In this document: positions 45,327 through 55,815 of the stretch, piece after piece | Numbering within the stretch: position 1 is the first letter of the stretch | How the letters are laid out: the number at the start of each line of letters is the position of its first letter | Assembly: GCA_029378245.1 (NCBI GenBank) | Contig: JARKIF010000021.1 | Span: 806,001 to 870,000 of the forward strand | Source of the DNA: Roridomyces roridus | Taxonomy: Eukaryota > Basidiomycota > Agaricomycetes > Agaricales > Mycenaceae | Direction of reading: 5' to 3' | DNA: 64,000 bases | Notes under the pieces: model-generated | Seen by the model: the letters and a program-made list of their open reading frames with translations, nothing else | Told to the model about the DNA's origin: nothing | Databases searched by the model: none | Program-made: the position numbers and the translations under genes

Positions 45327-45515
45327 GATAATGAGAAGGAAAGAGGAGGAGGGACTGCAAGACAGTGCCTGGCCGCGTCATGGCGGCAGAAGAGACGCGT
45401 CAATCTGATGACCAATCAGGCCGATGCTCTTTGTTTGAATTTGATCGTGACACTCATACCATCTGATACCACCTTGGAAGTAGTGCAGCGTCCACTATTA
45501 CTACTTTTACAATTT

Positions 45516-46245
45516 GCGCATGTATGGCAGGTATACTGTAGCAAAACCAGACGCAAATTTATCTAAAACGACACAACCTCATTCAAACAAAAGAACACAA
45601 CCTGAATAAATGGCACAGGTTCAATTTCTGACATAAAAATGACACAGCCCAGCTCTGCAACACACTTCAACTGCAAGTCCAAATCAAAGTCCGTCAGACG
45701 GAACGGATTCCCTTGACATCAAACTTTGATCCACCGGGTGGTCGACATCAACATCTCCGCCCGCATGCTGATGGAGGGATGTAATTCAGATGTGGCATTT
45801 CACCATTGTTTTGGGAGGAGTGTAAGATCTGGGGAGATAAATGCGCCAAAGTCGGAAGGCAGCAGAAAGTATACTCATCGGGGCAGACGACCGTGTACCT
45901 ATACGTCTGCCGATCGTGCGACTGGTCAACGGCATGATCATGTCACTGATGGTACATCGACGGCCATCAAATGAACGCGAACACTTCTAATCAAGGCCAA
46001 AGGGCCTAACTTGACCTGTTCCGCTTTGGTTGTGCCATTTATTTCTGAACATGATTTCACGGTTGTGTAACCTGTGTCGATTGTGTTGGCTAATTCCGCG
46101 GTTGTGTCGTTTCGTGTCAACTCAGCCAAGGTTGTGTTTCTTTTGTTCGAAAACCCCCGGAGTTGTGCCATTTTGTCTCAAAAAACCACCACGTGTGTCA
46201 AAAAATGGTTTTGCTACACTATACCTTCCATACGCATGGCTCAAG
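45516..46245. repeat. Inverted-repeat element (MITE-like), about 0.7 kb
   Basis: The ends are an imperfect inverted repeat. Left: GTATGGCAGGTATACTGTAG then CAAAACCA (about 45,523-45,550). Complement of right: GTATGGAAGGTATAGTGTAG then CAAAACCA (about 46,207-46,234). Both halves are full of short GACACAACC/GGTTGTGTC motifs in opposite orientation, so the whole piece can fold as one long hairpin. I found no clean target duplication and no coding capacity. It lies between the SDR gene and a DUF6534 gene. Confidence 0.65.
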
Positions 46246-46385
46246 CCCAGTGTAAAATACAACACAAGAACGAATTCGATAGTTTGGGACCCAAAAAATG
46301 GAATCATCGGGTCAGGGGAAGGACAATCGGCATGGGTACGGCCGGCAAGTCTTTGTTGGATCGCCCGAGAGTCGGCATCGGGTAT

Positions 46386-47829
46386 TCACCGACGTCGATA
46401 GATGACTGTGCCACGAGGAATTAGATTACAAGTGGAGAATAAAGGAATCGGACGCACAAACATCTGAAAGCGCGGGACTGACGGCGCGGAGGGAAGTGTG
46501 TGGGGCGTCTGGCGCAGACTTCGGCGAAAGTTGAGTCTGGAAAATTCAGGTATTTATCCTGGAGGAGATACGGAAACTCACGTAGCAAGCAGAGCGTTGG
46601 TGTACAGCCGTCCGAGGGAGAAGTGCATTGCCTGAGTACATTCAACGGATTCTCCAAGGCAATCGAAGCGTTCTTACTATGAATATGAATGTTTTGGGAG
46701 CACCGAGGTACTGGGGTTTGTAGATGATTTGAGAGAATATGAACAAGAGAAGATGCCTACGGCAATGAGGCACGCTAAAGCGAGCATGCTAGGTCCGGCT
46801 CATCAGTTCCACTCCGGATCTAAGAAAACTAATCGTACCTGGTTGCCAGGCCCGTAGCAACAGTGAAGTACACGACTTTATCAACAAGGGAGTTGGTTCT
46901 TACATCGCAATGAGTCAGGGTACGCATATCCTCGGCGAACTCCCTCGCCGATCAAAATCCGTCTTCCCTTGCTGCAGATAGAACACCAACACGATCGCAA
47001 TAGCCATATCGGCTGTTGAAGTTCACCTTAGTTTACCTCCCCATCCGGGTAAAACGACGCACCAGCAGCGCCGACAGTAAACAACGCGACAACCTCTCCT
47101 TGAAGCTGGCTGAAATATGCTACACTGCGGTTGCCCATGATTTGACGCGATATCAAAATTTCCAGTGCAAAAGCTGCGAGGCACGCAGTGCTCAAAATGC
47201 CTGTTAACAACCAATTTCGTCTGCTGCACGTCCAAATCCTTTGGGTTCATACGTTATTTCATATCATATAACGGTAAATACGGAAATCTGACCGATGGAG
47301 GAAAAATCCTTGACAAACAAGTGTTGCGGACCCCACGAATATGAGATGGAGGTCCAGCTCGGGTGTTGAGAAAAGTAGTGCCGTTGCATCGCCGAAACTA
47401 GTCACCAAGTAATGATAGCAGGACTGAGAGATCAAAACGAGGTGCGCCGCGTCGAGAAGCCTGTGAGATCTTGATGCTAGTGGAAATGGAACGAGCCGGC
47501 ATCGCGTACCACACGCCGAGGACCTGTTCATTTTCATCGATCAGTCTCCGGATCGGCCGGCCAGAGAAATTCGACGGTACCAGTAGTTTCAATTGGATGA
47601 TGTCGTCGGAGTAAGTCTGAAGGTAGACATACGCTTGCGCGCTAAGAATGCCTTGGAAGCTAGTGGAACCGGGTCGAGTCGGCAGCTATAGGAGATTGCA
47701 ACGGCGAATCCTCACAACGTGGCAAATAGCACTACCAGGCCATGAGTACTTGAACGTTCTCAAAGATCCAATCCAGGACACACCTCCAATAAGCAGCGCA
47801 CCGTAGGTGTTATTCATATTGCCGCCCAT
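46386..47829 (-). CDS. DUF6534 multi-pass membrane protein (second copy)
   Basis: Unknown-function membrane protein in many short exons. Start MGGNMNNTYGALLIGG, then NVQVLMAW, TYSDDIIQLK, then FLDAAHLVLISQSCYHYLVT, SFGDATALLFSTPELDLHLI and FVGSATLVCQGFFLHRI. Next LTGILSTACLAAFALEILIS and GNRSVAYFSQLQGEVVALFT, DMAIAIVLVFYLQQGKTDFD, VDKVVYFTVATGLAT, and the diagnostic end LGRLYTNALLATLNFRRSLR. The tail ends RGTVIYRRR with TGA at 46,386-46,388. The LLATLN(A/F)RRSLR ending is characteristic of DUF6534. It is divergent from the copy at 18,388-19,851. Confidence 0.78.
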
Positions 47830-48739
47830 TTTTCGGTGGGGAGAAGAAAAGAGAGATGTTAGCAGAACAAAAGAGCAGAAGTGGATAGATATAGACGCAC
47901 GGTGGAAAATAGAAGTTGTCTCTGTGCATTTTTCGGGGAGGTAAACCGTCAGGGTGAGAACCAGAGTTATAAAAAACAGAGACAGAATCCGTCATCATGC
48001 AAGTTGGAGCGAGTATCAGACCTGCTGTGAGGTGGTGTCGCATCTTCTCAACACAGAGGTCGCCTCAGCTCTTCAGACGTGGAACAAGTCATTTGAAGCG
48101 CCAGATGAGATGGATCAGTATGCGATTTTGACTTGTTCACGTGTAGCGGAGGCTTTAGTCGAAGAAGAACATCCTGTGATTCCTTGCCTAGATACGGAAT
48201 TCGGGACGGGTTAGCCTCTCACCGGAGGGTTCTTCAAAGCGACCGACGAATACATTGCGCTTCTTGTGATCCGCCACTCCCCACGCGGTCGACTTTGTGA
48301 GATTCCAGCGAGCGATTTCGGAGAGTTCATTGTTCGGGCGGCGTCCAGAGCCTATTCTAACGGCGACGGGCGTCCGGCGTCTGAGAAGAGGAAGGTTCAA
48401 GAGGTACACGTGTCAATCGTGACACTTCTTCGGTGCTCGGATCAGAGATCAAACGCGGATCATTCGGCGCTGTTGCGATTCAGTGTTCAACTCCGGTTCA
48501 ATTTTCAAATTCTCACGGAATCGAATGACACCTCAAGGCCTCACGGAGCGTACATAGCAGACAAACGAGCAGTCGACTACGTGGATTTATAAATCATGTT
48601 GTAGAGCGGTCGAAGCAACGACATAAAACAACGATCAATTTAGGGACAGGAATAGAAGAAACAGGTAAACGAGTTGGGTAGCCGTGCGTGTTTGCACCAA
48701 GGAGGTCTTTGTCGGCGGGTGGGCGAGCGCGTCCGATTC
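47830..48739. other. Intergenic, nothing recognised
   Basis: About 900 bp between the DUF6534 promoter and the 3' end of the secreted-protein gene. Short ORFs only. Confidence 0.45.
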
Positions 48740-49427
48740 CTACGCGGGCACCACCTCCCAAGTGCGTTTGAATTCCTTGAACTGGATGTCGAACGGCTGA
48801 GGTCCGCAGCCCGACTGAGGATCCACCGGAGCGCTGGGGTCTGCACTCGTCCCGAACTCAACGGTCCATCTGCCTTTGTAACTATCCCGCGGCATTCGAT
48901 AAGATTGAAAGAATGCAGTAAAGAATATCACGTACGTTCCGAGAGTGTTTGAAGGAAGGACGCCCTCGGCGAAGTCCCCAGGGAAGAAACCGCAAAAGGT
49001 CTCTGGGTCGAAGCCGCTTTCTATTCTACGGCACACATGAAGCGGGTCAATCAAGTGGTGGAAGGCAAGCTTACCCGAATATGAACTGCTCCTCCTCGCC
49101 AGGCGGGGTGTAGAAGACGCTGATGTTTTTGGCGAAGCCGTCAAAGACAGCGGGGTCGCTGTCGTCCCCAACGTCGTTGAACTTCCATCCCAGGTCCGCG
49201 AAGGTGCCTTGAGGAACGGTCGTGTTGAAGATGAGGTTGGCCGCAGTGGGGACGAAGGGCCCGACGGTCGGCGGAGTCTGACGACGGTGGACAATCGACA
49301 CGGGGCTCTTTCCTTGGACGACCTCGAAGTCGCCCACAGTAATCTTGGGCGCAGGGAGGGCCGCGCACACCTGAAGAGCGAGCGAGGCAGCGAGGACAGC
49401 GAGTTTAGCAAGGTTGCTGAAGTACAT
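48740..49427 (-). CDS. Secreted protein of unknown function
   Basis: Three exons: 49,075-49,427, 48,936-49,025 and 48,740-48,881, with introns of 49 and 54 nt. A signal peptide MYFSNLAKLAVLAASLALQV is followed by a cleavage site near CAALPAP. The mature part contains KITVGDFEVVQGKSPVSIVH, then an RRQ dibasic site, NLIFNTTVPQGTFADLGWKF, FDGFAKNISVFYTPPGEEEQ, FGIESGFDPETFCGFFPGDF, and RWTVEFGTSADPSAPVDPQS then CGPQPFDIQFKEF, ending TWEVVPA with TAG at 48,740-48,742. About 195 residues, no recognised domain. A TATA (complement TATAAAA) lies 40 bp upstream. A decayed duplicate of its 3' half lies at 27,885-28,090. The 54-nt intron contains no stop and keeps frame. Confidence 0.78.
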
Positions 49428-50075
49428 GGTGAGTGAACTGGGTGGTGCTCTAAAACATGCAGGCTTTTATACTTCGTTCAGGACAGCCAGGAAAGGAGAT
49501 CCAGCCAGAGCTCGAAGTTCAATGGGCATGAAAGACCGTCGTGAGGTTTGGTTTCAATCCGCAGCAGCACGTCTGGCAGTCGGTGCCGTTGCAACTTCCT
49601 CCGCAGCACCTTGAACTGTAGCCGTGAGAGTAGGGTTCAGATATCAATGATGCCGCGCAGAATTCAGACTGAGGTCATTGTTAGGAACTGTCACTGCGGT
49701 GGCCTACCTGTTCGCCATGACGACTCGGAGGGCTGAAGCCCCTGTGAACAATCGTAAACTCGAGTGCGCGAACACCACATTCGACATCTGCCAAGCAAAT
49801 AGGGCGGGCGGGGCCGACAAACGGCAGAGCCCGCTACCTTCTAAATATCAGAACAGCGACATCTGTCAAGCAAATGAGAAAGTCGACTTCCAAATACAAC
49901 GATAGAAATCCACCTGGTTGCAATTGGACGCTCCGCATGGGCGCGGAACAGAAATTCAGGCGTACGGGAATGCCAAAAAACTCAACTATTCGATTTTTCC
50001 GAGTGCTTACGGACGTTGAGCACACGGTTAGTATCTGCCGCATGGAATGGAATATGGTGGAAGCGGATGGATCTG
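49428..50075. other. Intergenic with short direct repeats
   Basis: CGACATCTGCCAAGCAAAT (about 49,783-49,801) recurs as CGACATCTGTCAAGCAAAT (about 49,858-49,876). Between them is a GGGCCGACAAACGGCAGAGC motif also found, slightly changed, near 24,297. No gene is seen. Confidence 0.5.
49465..49471 (-). promoter_or_regulatory. TATA box of the secreted-protein gene
   Basis: Complement reads TATAAAA, about 40 bp upstream of the start codon at 49,427. Confidence 0.5.
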
Positions 50076-51938
50076 TTATTGTCTGAATGTGAACACAGTC
50101 ATCTTGTTAATCTGAATGCCATTGAATCGTTGTGTCAGATAAACAGCAACCGAGACACGCACCCCCCAACGCGACCCAACCATATGGGCCTCGTCAATCA
50201 TGGGGACGTCAAATTCCTCATCTATGGCGTGTGCGGTCAGGCGGAAGGGCAGCGATGTGCTGACGGGGTTTCGGAAAGGCCTGGTGACGGTGCTTGATTC
50301 CTGGATCAAAGTGCCCGTGTGGTTGGTGAATAAGCCGGGGATTACATTGAAGTCGAGCAGTCGAATATATTTCCCATCGGTGGCGGGGACCAGGAGGCGC
50401 TCGCCGTGGGGATGCTCGCGATTGACACGTCTGATCAAGACCCTGTCAGTCATAGTAGGTAATGCGCGAAGGAAGACTTTCCTCATCCAACTAAACTCAT
50501 GTGCGTCCAAGATACGCGTGCCTCGTGGGCCCCAATCCTCCCATGGGACAACAACGGGAGTTGCCCGAGCCTCCTGGACGTAACGAGCCAGCGTTCGATA
50601 ATGTACAACGAGGCGCAGTGGGTTGATTCCAAACCGATACCGCAATAGAAAAACGTAGATCCGCTGCTCGCTCGCGGAGGAGAACGGCCCTTGTGTTGGG
50701 CGACCGGAGATGGAACCGCTGTCGATACGTATGCCATTTAGGTCCCAGCCGTCGGCGAGGTCCGGGAGATGCAGAATCGCCACCTGCGTCAGACTGGCCA
50801 CGGCAATTGTGTAGATTTCGATTTGACCGCCATCGGCTGTGGGCACGCATACAGTGAAGGCACAGGGTGAAAGAAAGCGGAAGTCTGCATCGACCGCATT
50901 GGTAGATAAATCCTGATATCGCTGTGAGAGTATGTTCGGTGCTGAGCAATTGAGAACGCACCGCAAGCGAGATGCCTGTTTGCCAGTTCCAGAGGCGGAC
51001 GTCGAACACCTCGGGCTGAATGAAAGACACGCCAATCACGTCGTCCGCGATCTGGATTGACCGGGACTCTTCTTCCTCGTCCAGTTCGAAGCGGATGTTT
51101 GGCTCGCAAGCCTTTGGATGGGGTTGATTCGTCGAGAGTGACCGAAAAGCAAGAATGGCGGATTGTAGGTCTTGGCGGTACAGAACGACTAGTAGATCCT
51201 GTGTCGGGTCCGTCGTCAAGATATCAAAGTGGGGCATCTCCAAGCCCAGCACTAGTGCATGCTTGGTTACGCCGACGAGCGGATCTCTGTCGAGCGCATG
51301 GAGAGAGAGGGTGCAGAGATAGGCTCCCTTCCGAAGGGTCATAAAACCGCCCACCAGTGTGTAGGTTGGACTGAACTCTAAGGACGGCATCTCCACGGCA
51401 GTTTTCGATGTCCACTCGAGATTCTGCCAGGCGTGTCGACGCTTGTAGACTGCTTGCAGTTTATCGAAGATAGGTGTCGAGTCTGAACACCCCGGTTCTA
51501 GACCATCTTTCCACAATTTGATCGCGTACTGCAGTTCCGGGGAACCACTAATCGTCTCATGCCACGTCCGCGAAACCTGGCTCTCATGAAGATACTGTTC
51601 CATTTCGATCAATCCGAATGGTCACAAGTCACAAGCGATTTTTCATACGGAAATTTTCGTATGTCACAGGGTCACAAACGAAATTTTCGCCCCGCCGCAT
51701 CCTGCCGAGGGCTGCCGGCGGATCAAATTTCCGTTTGGGGACGTGCCGGCCGCCGGCTACAAATGGCTCCATTCGTATGGAAAGTCACACGTCAAAGTGC
51801 CATCCGAATTGATTGAAATGGTACAGTAGCCGGTTGTGAGGAAGAATACACTTACGGTCGAGCATCTGAGTATCGTTCCAGGACCCAGAAACAGGAAATG
51901 TGGCAGAGGATCTCTGTAGGCACGTCGACGACAGTCAT
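50076..51938 (-). CDS. F-box protein, MITE in intron 1, possible frameshift in the F-box
   Basis: F-box proteins recruit targets to SCF ubiquitin ligases. Exon 1 (51,856-51,938) starts MTVVDVPTEILCHI and then, one frame away, FLFLGPGTILRCSTV. Together these make the N-terminal F-box, but one base is missing (CACATTTCC), so the exon is 83 nt instead of 84. Exon 2 begins at 51,576 with VSRTWHETISGSPELQYAIK, completing the F-box, then WKDGLEPG. The long C-terminal region has a beta-propeller-like feel (DLLVVLYRQDLQSAILAFRS, DDVIGVSFIQPEVFDVRLWN, GKYIRLLDFN). A second intron lies near 50,917-50,965. TGA at 50,076-50,078. About 510 residues. The intron 51,577-51,855 (279 nt) contains a MITE. A real frameshift would make this a pseudogene; a sequencing error is equally possible. 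Confidence 0.75.
51600..51821. mobile_element. MITE in F-box gene intron, 222 bp
   Basis: Terminal inverted repeats of 22 bp (51,600-51,621 and 51,800-51,821) of form CCATTTCRATCAATYCGRAT; 19 of 22 bases match. The internal arms continue the fold (GTCACAAG/GTCACACG, CATACGGAAA/CCATACGAAT). Without it the intron would be about 57 nt, the usual size here. No clear target duplication was seen, and there is no coding capacity. Confidence 0.75.
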
Positions 51939-52048
51939 GGTGTTGACAAAGTAGTGGTGAGAAACACGAGAGTGTTGCTTATGTAATGTCAAAGGAATAC
52001 GGATTCCCTTGATCGCTTCGCCGCTCAGGCTTGATTTTCAGATGTAAG

Positions 52049-52521
52049 TCAGGCGGCACCCAGGGCAAGTATTAACTTTCGTATTGAGTACATGATTAAT
52101 CCTAAAGGTCCGAGCCCAGGTCCGTGGTAAAGTACTTTGTAATGTACGGAACTTCCGCGCGCAATTTCAGGCGCTGTTGAAGAAGGATATGAGCGCAGCG
52201 AATGAAAGTCAAGCAAGGAGACACACAATAAAGATAAAGTGACGTCCCCGTGGACACGCGCCCGAATTTGTACATCCACCTGAGAACCAGGAACCTCAGT
52301 GTTAGCGCCTCAGCAATACCATATCAACGCACCTCGAGGTTCAAATCCAGTCTTAACTGGAATCCGTCATTCCCGGCCTCCGTCTCGGACGCTTGCGCCG
52401 GTGGGCGGCGTTCTACTGCCGACTGCTGCGTCGTCTGGCGGCCTTGGCGCTGTCGTCCGCGGTTGCGCCGCCCAGAGGAGTCGGAAGAGGGCTCTCGAGG
52501 GGCATTTTCGGGCGCGTCCAT
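52049..52521 (-). CDS. Disordered protein with conserved C-terminal motif (family member 3)
   Basis: Unknown function. Exon 1 (52,333-52,521) encodes 63 residues: MDAPENAPREPSSDSSGRRN, RGRQRQGRQTTQQSAVERRP and DGFQLRLDLNLE. A 53-nt phase-0 intron leads to VDVQIRARVHGDVTLSLL. The frame then runs on to TGA at 52,049-52,051, for 139 residues in total; splicing directly after LSLL could also end the protein there. It shares SS(D/E)SSGRRNRGRQRQGRQ and the whole C-terminal motif with the 26-kb gene. The upstream DNA (52,640-52,800) also shares CTTCGTCAT-GTTGCATCAT and ATGATGTCAT with that gene. Confidence 0.72.
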
Positions 52522-52967
52522 AGTGGGGTCGGGGGAATGGGAAAGGGAAAGGAAGGGAAAGGGAAGGTATGATTCGCTGCCCCAAGGCAATATGTAATAT
52601 GTGGTGCAACAGGCTATTTGTTTGTTAATGGGTGGAGAACTGCCCTTCGTCATGGTTGCATCATATTTCTCACGGTTTTCCTGCCAATTTCTGAGCCTGA
52701 TACTTCTCGTGCAAGACACCCCACAGATCCCGCTGTTTCATTGTTGGTTGGGTAGGTTGTAAGCTTGGATTGATAGAATGATGTCATTACATCACTGTTT
52801 GTGCAATGATGGTGCAATCGCAAGGAGTATAAGCACCTTAGCCGCATGTAAGAGCCGGGTGCGTTGCATATCGGCTCGTTGTGCCGGAGACGCGCGTCTT
52901 GTGCCTTCCCGGATGTAGCACCTCCGGGCTCGGCGCTTCACTGTCTGGGTGCCTGATCGCGCTTGGG

Positions 52968-52974
52968 TATAAAG
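52968..52974 (+). promoter_or_regulatory. TATA box of the alpha/beta hydrolase gene
   Basis: TATAAAG 33 bp before the ATG at 53,001; its surroundings resemble the TATA region of the pseudogene copy at 5304. Confidence 0.5.
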
Positions 52975-53000
52975 AACGTTTGCTATCAAGCTACTGGCCC

Positions 53001-54146
53001 ATGTTTGCATCCCTAATCATCCTCCTCGCAGCACATCTTCTTGCGGCGAACGCCCATGGCCAAGCCTGTGAATGTTCTTCTGTCGTCTTGCCAGTCGATG
53101 TCAACACGCTGATTGCCAAGGACCCGACCGATCCCTTTGGTGGACTGAGAAGCAATGCGACGGCTCTTCGTCGGTTGAACGCAGAATACGACATTTTCGG
53201 GGTGTTTTGCACGCCGAATGAGAAAACGGCGCAGAGTACAGGTGCGTTTCAACCTCTTCGTATTCGATCCAAGTTGAATGTTGCTTCCATAGACGTGATT
53301 CAGCTGCTGGTCCACGGGCTCACTTACAACAACGAATACTGGTCTCCCAAGACCGAGGAGTTTCAGAACCAGTCGTATACGGCCTATGCCTGTGACCGAG
53401 GCTTGTCTACGTTGGCCATCGACCTCGTCGGCGTTGGGAAGAGTACGCGCCCAACCAATGCATCCGACGCCCAGTACATCACGAATGCGGCGGCAATGTC
53501 GCAGCTAGCACGCCACCTCAAGAACGCGTCGATTCTCCCCGGAATCAAGCCGTTCAACCAGGTGATTGGTGTTGGGCATAGCTCCGGATCTGTGGTGCTC
53601 ATCGCCGGAGCCATCACGGAGGCCGAGCGCTCGCCCTTCGACGGGCTCGTCCTCACCTCCCAACTGAGCTTCCAACCAGGCCAGTTGGGCACCCCACCTG
53701 GCGAGGTCAGCGCAAGAGACGACACGCCCCTCCGGTGGGGATCGCTCGACCCCAACTATGTCACCTCAGACATCCGCTTCCCCTTCTATCCCGCCGACAC
53801 GACATTGTTCTCCCCACGTATGTTGGTATACGACAATTTCACCAAGGACGTGGCTCCAGTTTCCTTTATCCCGGGGATCAGCATCTCGTCGCTGCCCGCA
53901 AACTACACGGGACCTGTGGCCAAGCTGGCGGGCTTGCGGGACCAGGCGATTTGCGTCGGGACGGGTAGATGCAACGATCTTGCGGCGTTGACTGCATTGG
54001 AGCGTGTTCTGTGGCCCAAGGCGAAGAGTTTCGAGGTCGTCTTGACGGAGGGAGGGCATTGTATGACTCTCGATTTTTTGGCGGATGGAGCGTTCAGTGT
54101 TTTCGTCAAGCTGGTGAAGGAGTTTGCAGGGTTACACTCAGATTAA
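53001..54146 (+). CDS. Secreted alpha/beta-hydrolase fold protein
   Basis: Probable extracellular ester hydrolase; substrate unknown. The start MFASLIILLAAHLLAANAHG is a signal peptide, chosen over an upstream in-frame ATG because of the TATA at 52,968. CECSSVVLPVDVNTLIAKDP follows. A 51-nt intron (53,242-53,292) keeps the frame, is free of stops, and would otherwise be read as coding. Then VIQLLVHGLTYNNEYWS (oxyanion-hole HG), ACDRGLSTLAIDLVGVGKST, and the nucleophile elbow GVGHSSGSVVLIAGA. The late part has LVYDNFTKDVAPVSFIPG and the catalytic His in VLTEGGHCMTLDFLADGAFS. About 364 residues with several Asn-glycosylation sites. It is the intact paralogue of the pseudogene at 5352-6077. Confidence 0.88.
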   Translation: MFASLIILLAAHLLAANAHGQACECSSVVLPVDVNTLIAKDPTDPFGGLRSNATALRRLNAEYDIFGVFCTPNEKTAQSTGAFQPLRIRSKLNVASIDVIQLLVHGLTYNNEYWSPKTEEFQNQSYTAYACDRGLSTLAIDLVGVGKSTRPTNASDAQYITNAAAMSQLARHLKNASILPGIKPFNQVIGVGHSSGSVVLIAGAITEAERSPFDGLVLTSQLSFQPGQLGTPPGEVSARDDTPLRWGSLDPNYVTSDIRFPFYPADTTLFSPRMLVYDNFTKDVAPVSFIPGISISSLPANYTGPVAKLAGLRDQAICVGTGRCNDLAALTALERVLWPKAKSFEVVLTEGGHCMTLDFLADGAFSVFVKLVKEFAGLHSD

Positions 54147-54286
54147 GTAATAGTACGCTACCGAATACAAAAGCTTTAAACCCTCGTGGCTTGCCCTAGC
54201 CTTTCCTTCCTTTCTCGGCGGCGCTCGGGAAAAGGCGGCGTCACGCGCTGGGCACGAGCGAGAATGGATTTTCGCTGTCTACTTAC

Positions 54287-55815
54287 TTACTCGTCTGCAA
54301 CAATAACAACCGCCTTCCCATTATTCCGTCCCTCTTGAACCGCCAAAATGACATCCCCCACCGTCTCCAAGCCACGACTGACATCCTCCTTGTACTTGAT
54401 CTCGCCCGAGGTGAGCAGCGGGGGAACGGTCGCATAGAATTCATCCTTGTATTTTGAGAACAGGCGGAGGACGAGGATGCCGTGGAGGGTAATTGATTTG
54501 GCGTATGCGAGGGCAAGGTTCTCGAAGGTCTTAGATGGAGGCGTGATCGGAATTCGGGTGGACTTACCTTGATTCCCTTTAGGCCGGTGTTGTATCCTGC
54601 AGGGAAGAGGTCGATGAGTCATCAGAAGAAAGAGTAACGCGTCGTACCTGAAATCATCCCACAGATCTACGCGTATATTGAGTCAATAGAACCTTCGCCT
54701 CAAGGAGCAACTCACTAAGAAACGCCCATAAACCGCCGTAAACTCCAAAGCAGCATCGAGGATCTCCCCTCCGACATTGTCCCAATATCTATGTTTTTTC
54801 TAGTCAAGTATAACCAGACCAATCGAAACTCACATATCAATCGGCCCCTCCTTCTTGAGCACCTCCCGGGTATCCGTTGTCTTGTAATTGAAAGCGACAT
54901 CCGCACCAATGGCCTTCATGAATTGGACCTTTTCATCAGACCCAGCGCATGCGATGACTCGGAGGCCGTCACGTTTGGCCAGTTGTATAACCATCCTGGG
55001 GTGGGTCGTCATTGCTGCGTGGAAGGAGGGACGGTAAAGAAGTATACGTACGAGCCGACTGGACCTGCGCCGGTGCTCACGAACGCTATTTCACCCTGTG
55101 ACGAGTTGAAACGAGATTTCGAAAACGGGACGCAATGAAACCTTTTTGGCATTCGAATATTCCTTCCACGCCATGTAAGCTGTCTGGCCTAGTTGTACCG
55201 TCATGCAACTGCAAAATCTGAAGGAGAAGGATCGCATATATACCTGGCATACCCGCCGCTCCGACGAACGCCGTCCATGGTAGTTTCGGATCCTTTTCGA
55301 TGATGAACATCGTGTCTGAATCCGGGTTGCTCGAGAGGACGCTGTATTCTTGGTGCGCTGTGGACGCAACCGGTCAGTGAAGCCCGGTCATTTACATGCC
55401 GAGACGCACGAAGAGATGGCCCATAAACATATTTCCCAGCTGGGAAGGCGGGATCCTCGGAGCGGATGATTTTTCCTACGCCATAACCGTCGAGACTGCG
55501 AAATAAAACAACGTGAATTCAGCGAGGAGAGACATGGCACAACTCACGGTTCACCGAGCGGAAAGCTGAACTGTAAGGGCGCAGTCAGAGGGAAAGCCAG
55601 CCAGATTGACGAGTGCGCACGCTGTACGATTCCGCCTTGGGTTCTCGCATACGGCCTCGGAAGTACGGATCCACCGATAGAACGAGGGTCTTGATCAGAA
55701 ACCCACCATTGAGGGGCACAGTATCGATGTCGATCGTCTGGGAGGCATCGTAGACAGCATCAGTCTTTTGACAAAGATCTTGCGACCTTTTTGGGCTTGG
55801 CAGCTTGTGGCACAA
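54287..55815 (-). CDS. MDR-type zinc-independent alcohol dehydrogenase/alkenal reductase (5' end uncertain)
   Basis: NADP-dependent double-bond reductase of the leukotriene-B4-dehydrogenase/zeta-crystallin type. In order over about nine small exons: VPLNGGFLIKTLVLSVDPYF then RGRMREPKAESYS; GYGVGKIIRSEDPAFPAGKY; AHQEYSVLSSN; LPWTAFVGAAGMPG; TAYMAWKEYSNAKK; GEIAFVSTGAGPVGS (cofactor-binding turn); VIQLAKRDGLRVIACAGSDE then KVQFMKAIGADVAFNYKT; YWDNVGGEILDAALEF; ICGMISGYN; and TFENLALAYAKSITLHGILV, LEYKEDV-like and NGKAVVIVADE with TAA at 54,287-54,289. No structural zinc cysteines are seen, as expected for this subgroup. The first exon before DAVYDASQTIDID could not be fixed; 55,815 is the upstream limit of that frame. 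Confidence 0.83.
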
